Source: Bradyrhizobium sp. NAS80.1 (GTDB lineage: Bacteria; Pseudomonadota; Alphaproteobacteria; Rhizobiales; Xanthobacteraceae). From it: a DNA stretch of 33,922 bases. The stretch's first letter is position 1; each line of letters begins with the position of its first letter. This document shows, piece by piece, positions 32,215 through 33,922 of the stretch. The position numbers and the translations under genes were made by a program. The notes beneath the pieces were generated by a model. It worked only from the letters and a program-made list of their open reading frames with translations, ran no database searches and was not told the origin of the DNA. The stretch covers positions 1 through 33,922 of the forward strand of contig NZ_LGHL01000148.1 in NCBI RefSeq assembly GCF_001908205.1. Reading direction: 5' to 3'.

Positions 32215-33827
32215 GGGCGGGCCACCGAGAATTGCATGCGCTGGGGTGTGCGCGTATCGCCCTCGCGGCAGATCGCGAGCACCTCGGAGAGGACCGCGCG
32301 GGTATCGCGCGGATCGATCACGCCGTCGTCGAGCACGCGCGCGCTGGTCGAGAACACATCCATCTGGCCGTCGAATACGCCGACGATCTGCGCCTTCATG
32401 GCCTCCAGCTTGTCCTTCTCGATCGGCTTGCCGCGGCGCGCAGCGGCGGCCTCGGTCACGATCGCCATGGTCTCGGCGGCCTGCTCCCCGCCCATCACGG
32501 CGGTCTTGGCATTCGGCCAGGAGAAGCAGAAGCGCGGATGGAAGCCGCGCCCGCACATACCGTAATTGCCGGCACCGAAGGAAGCTCCGCAATAGATCGT
32601 GATCTGCGGCACCGTCGCCGAGGTCACGGCCTGGATCATCTTCGAGCCGTGCTTGATCATGCCGGCCTCTTCATAGGCCTTGCCGACCATGTAGCCGGTG
32701 GTGTTGTTGAGATAGAGCAGCGGCGTGCGGGTCTGGCAGCAGGCCTGGATGAAATGCGTCGCCTTGTTGGCGCCATCAGGATCGAGCGGACCGTTGTTGG
32801 TGATGATACCGATCGCCTGGCCCTCGATGCGGGCGTGGCCGCAGACGGTAGCCGGGCCGTAGTTCGGCGCCATCTCGGTGAAATCGGAATCGTCGATGAT
32901 GCGCGCGATCACCTGCTTCATATCGACCGGGCGCTTGTGATCCATCGGCATGATGCCGAGCAGCTGGTCCTGGTCGTAGCGCGGCGGCTTGAACTGCGCC
33001 GCTGCCCTGCCCGGCCGCTCCCATTCGAGCGCCGCCATGATCTCGCGCGCGATGCGAAGTGCGTCGCGATCGTCCTCTGCAAGATAGTCGCCAAGGCCCG
33101 AGACCTGCGTGTGCATCTCGGCGCCGCCGAGCTCTTCCTCGGTCGCGATCTCGCCGGTTGCTGCCTTCAGCAGCGGCGGGCCCGCGAGGAAGGCACGGGT
33201 GCGGCCGCGAACCATGACGATGTAGTCGGACAGGCCGGTCTGATAGGCCCCGCCGGCGGTGGACGAGCCATGCGTCACGGTAACGACCGGCAAGCCTGCC
33301 GCCGAGAGCCGCGCAAGATTGCGAAAGATGTTGCCGCCGCGTACAAAATCCTCGACGCGGTAGCGCAGGAGATTGGCACCGGCGCTCTCGACGAGCTGCA
33401 CGTAAGGCAGCTTGTTCTCCAGCGCGAGCTCCTGCACGCGCAATGTCTTGTCCAGGCCAAAGGGCTGCAGCGCGCCGGCATCGATGCCGGCATCACTGGC
33501 GCTGACCATGCAGCGGATGCCCGAGACGAAGCCGATGCCGGCGATGACGCCGCCGCCGGGCACGCTCTTGTTCGGATCCGGCACGTCGAACATGTAGCCG
33601 GCGAGCGTGGACAGCTCGATGAACGGTGCGCCGGGATCGAGCACCAGCGCGACCCGCTCGCGCGGCAGCAACTGGCCACGTTTGTGGAAGCGATCCTTCG
33701 CAGCCGCCGACGCCGCGCGCGTGCGCTCTTCCAGCGCGCGCATGCGGTCGATCAGGGCGAGCATGCCGTCGCGGTTGGCGTGGTAGGCGGCGCTTCCGGG
33801 GGAAATGGTGTTTTCGAGAATGGACAT
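32211..33827 (-). CDS. Biotin-dependent acyl-CoA carboxylase, beta subunit (carboxyltransferase; methylcrotonyl/geranyl-CoA type)
   Basis: 538 residues with two crotonase-like carboxyltransferase domains. The N-domain oxyanion region reads THGSSTAGGAYQTGLSDY, followed by FLAGPPLLKAATGE and ELGGAEMH. The C-domain has GYMVGKAYEEAGMIKHGSK and GASFGAGNYGMCGRGF. Length and motifs fit methylcrotonyl-CoA or geranyl-CoA carboxylase beta better than acetyl- or propionyl-CoA enzymes. No leucine-catabolism genes (isovaleryl-CoA dehydrogenase, HMG-CoA lyase) are visible, so the substrate is open. ATG 33827 is preceded by AGGAG; a TTG next to it is less likely. The gene begins 15 nt inside a repeat edge at 33842. 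It is translationally coupled to the alpha gene. Confidence 0.9.
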   Translation of the reverse strand: MSILENTISPGSAAYHANRDGMLALIDRMRALEERTRAASAAAKDRFHKRGQLLPRERVALVLDPGAPFIELSTLAGYMFDVPDPNKSVPGGGVIAGIGFVSGIRCMVSASDAGIDAGALQPFGLDKTLRVQELALENKLPYVQLVESAGANLLRYRVEDFVRGGNIFRNLARLSAAGLPVVTVTHGSSTAGGAYQTGLSDYIVMVRGRTRAFLAGPPLLKAATGEIATEEELGGAEMHTQVSGLGDYLAEDDRDALRIAREIMAALEWERPGRAAAQFKPPRYDQDQLLGIMPMDHKRPVDMKQVIARIIDDSDFTEMAPNYGPATVCGHARIEGQAIGIITNNGPLDPDGANKATHFIQACCQTRTPLLYLNNTTGYMVGKAYEEAGMIKHGSKMIQAVTSATVPQITIYCGASFGAGNYGMCGRGFHPRFCFSWPNAKTAVMGGEQAAETMAIVTEAAAARRGKPIEKDKLEAMKAQIVGVFDGQMDVFSTSARVLDDGVIDPRDTRAVLSEVLAICREGDTRTPQRMQFSVARP

Positions 33828-33841
33828 CAAATCTCCTGCTC

Positions 33842-33922
33842 GTCATTCCGGGGCGCGCGCAGCGCGAGCCCGGAATCCATACTCCCAGCGCGCTTGGCCC
33901 TTGGGCCATTCGCGCAGACCAA
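33842..33922. repeat. Intergenic palindromic repeat, family A (copy 6, cut by the window end)
   Basis: It starts gtcattccggggcg, identical to the arm at 3814-3827, with an inner gcgcgcagcgcg fold and then agcccggaatccat, as in copy 1. The right arm lies beyond the window. It is 15 nt upstream of the carboxyltransferase start codon, just outside the ribosome site. Confidence 0.75.

Noticed and set aside
32215..32592. N-terminal extension of the biotin carboxylase subunit
   Set aside because: It lies wholly over the carboxyltransferase gene in another frame and is Arg-rich. The family start motif FFKVLVANRGE begins just after 32214.

Overview
The window looks like a chromosomal segment of a GC-rich alphaproteobacterium, most likely a Bradyrhizobium/Rhodopseudomonas relative. 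This rests on GC-biased codon use, the family content, and the dense short intergenic repeats that begin and end with gtcattccgggg/gtcgtccc. The assignment is inference; there is no rRNA or other phylogenetic marker here. I found no tRNA, rRNA, CRISPR array, transposase or phage gene.
Layout. (1) 52-3804: the 3' part of a sulfur-oxidation (sox) operon, soxZ-soxA-soxK-soxB plus a secreted DsrE-like protein. Four of the five genes are coupled by 1-4 nt overlaps; soxB stands 54 nt after soxK. (2) 4051-5091: a persulfide dioxygenase-rhodanese fusion behind its own possible promoter. It would act on sulfane sulfur that the Sox system or the DsrE-like protein hands on. No soxCD follows. (3) 5207-10252: a tiny charged protein, a fosmidomycin-resistance-like MFS transporter, a D-aminoacylase-type amidohydrolase flanked by two directly repeated intergenic elements, and a convergent ACS-type MFS transporter. 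(4) 10397-14997: an AttEFGH-like ABC system (ATPase, fused FtsX-type permease, Tat-exported AttH/CrtC-like lipocalin protein) followed by a MAPEG protein, closed by a strong bidirectional hairpin.
(5) 15050-20894, minus strand: an orphan branched-chain-amino-acid-type binding protein, then an RND efflux pump with its lipoprotein adaptor, preceded by a nested dyad. (6) 21301-24024: an iron-ADH-family enzyme and an AMP-forming acyl-CoA ligase in one two-gene unit. (7) 24456-30122: a complete peptide/opine-type ABC importer (binding protein, two permeases, two ATPases), with a repeat element inserted between the permease genes. (8) 30238-33827, minus strand: alpha and beta subunits of a biotin-dependent acyl-CoA carboxylase of the methylcrotonyl/geranyl-CoA type.
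Nine copies of at least three palindromic repeat families sit in almost every larger intergenic gap, often within 6-60 nt of a gene end. They are the most striking non-coding feature. The best candidates for something less described are the sox-DsrE-persulfide dioxygenase arrangement, the iron-ADH homologue with an altered metal site, and the repeat that supplies a ribosome binding site inside the ABC operon.
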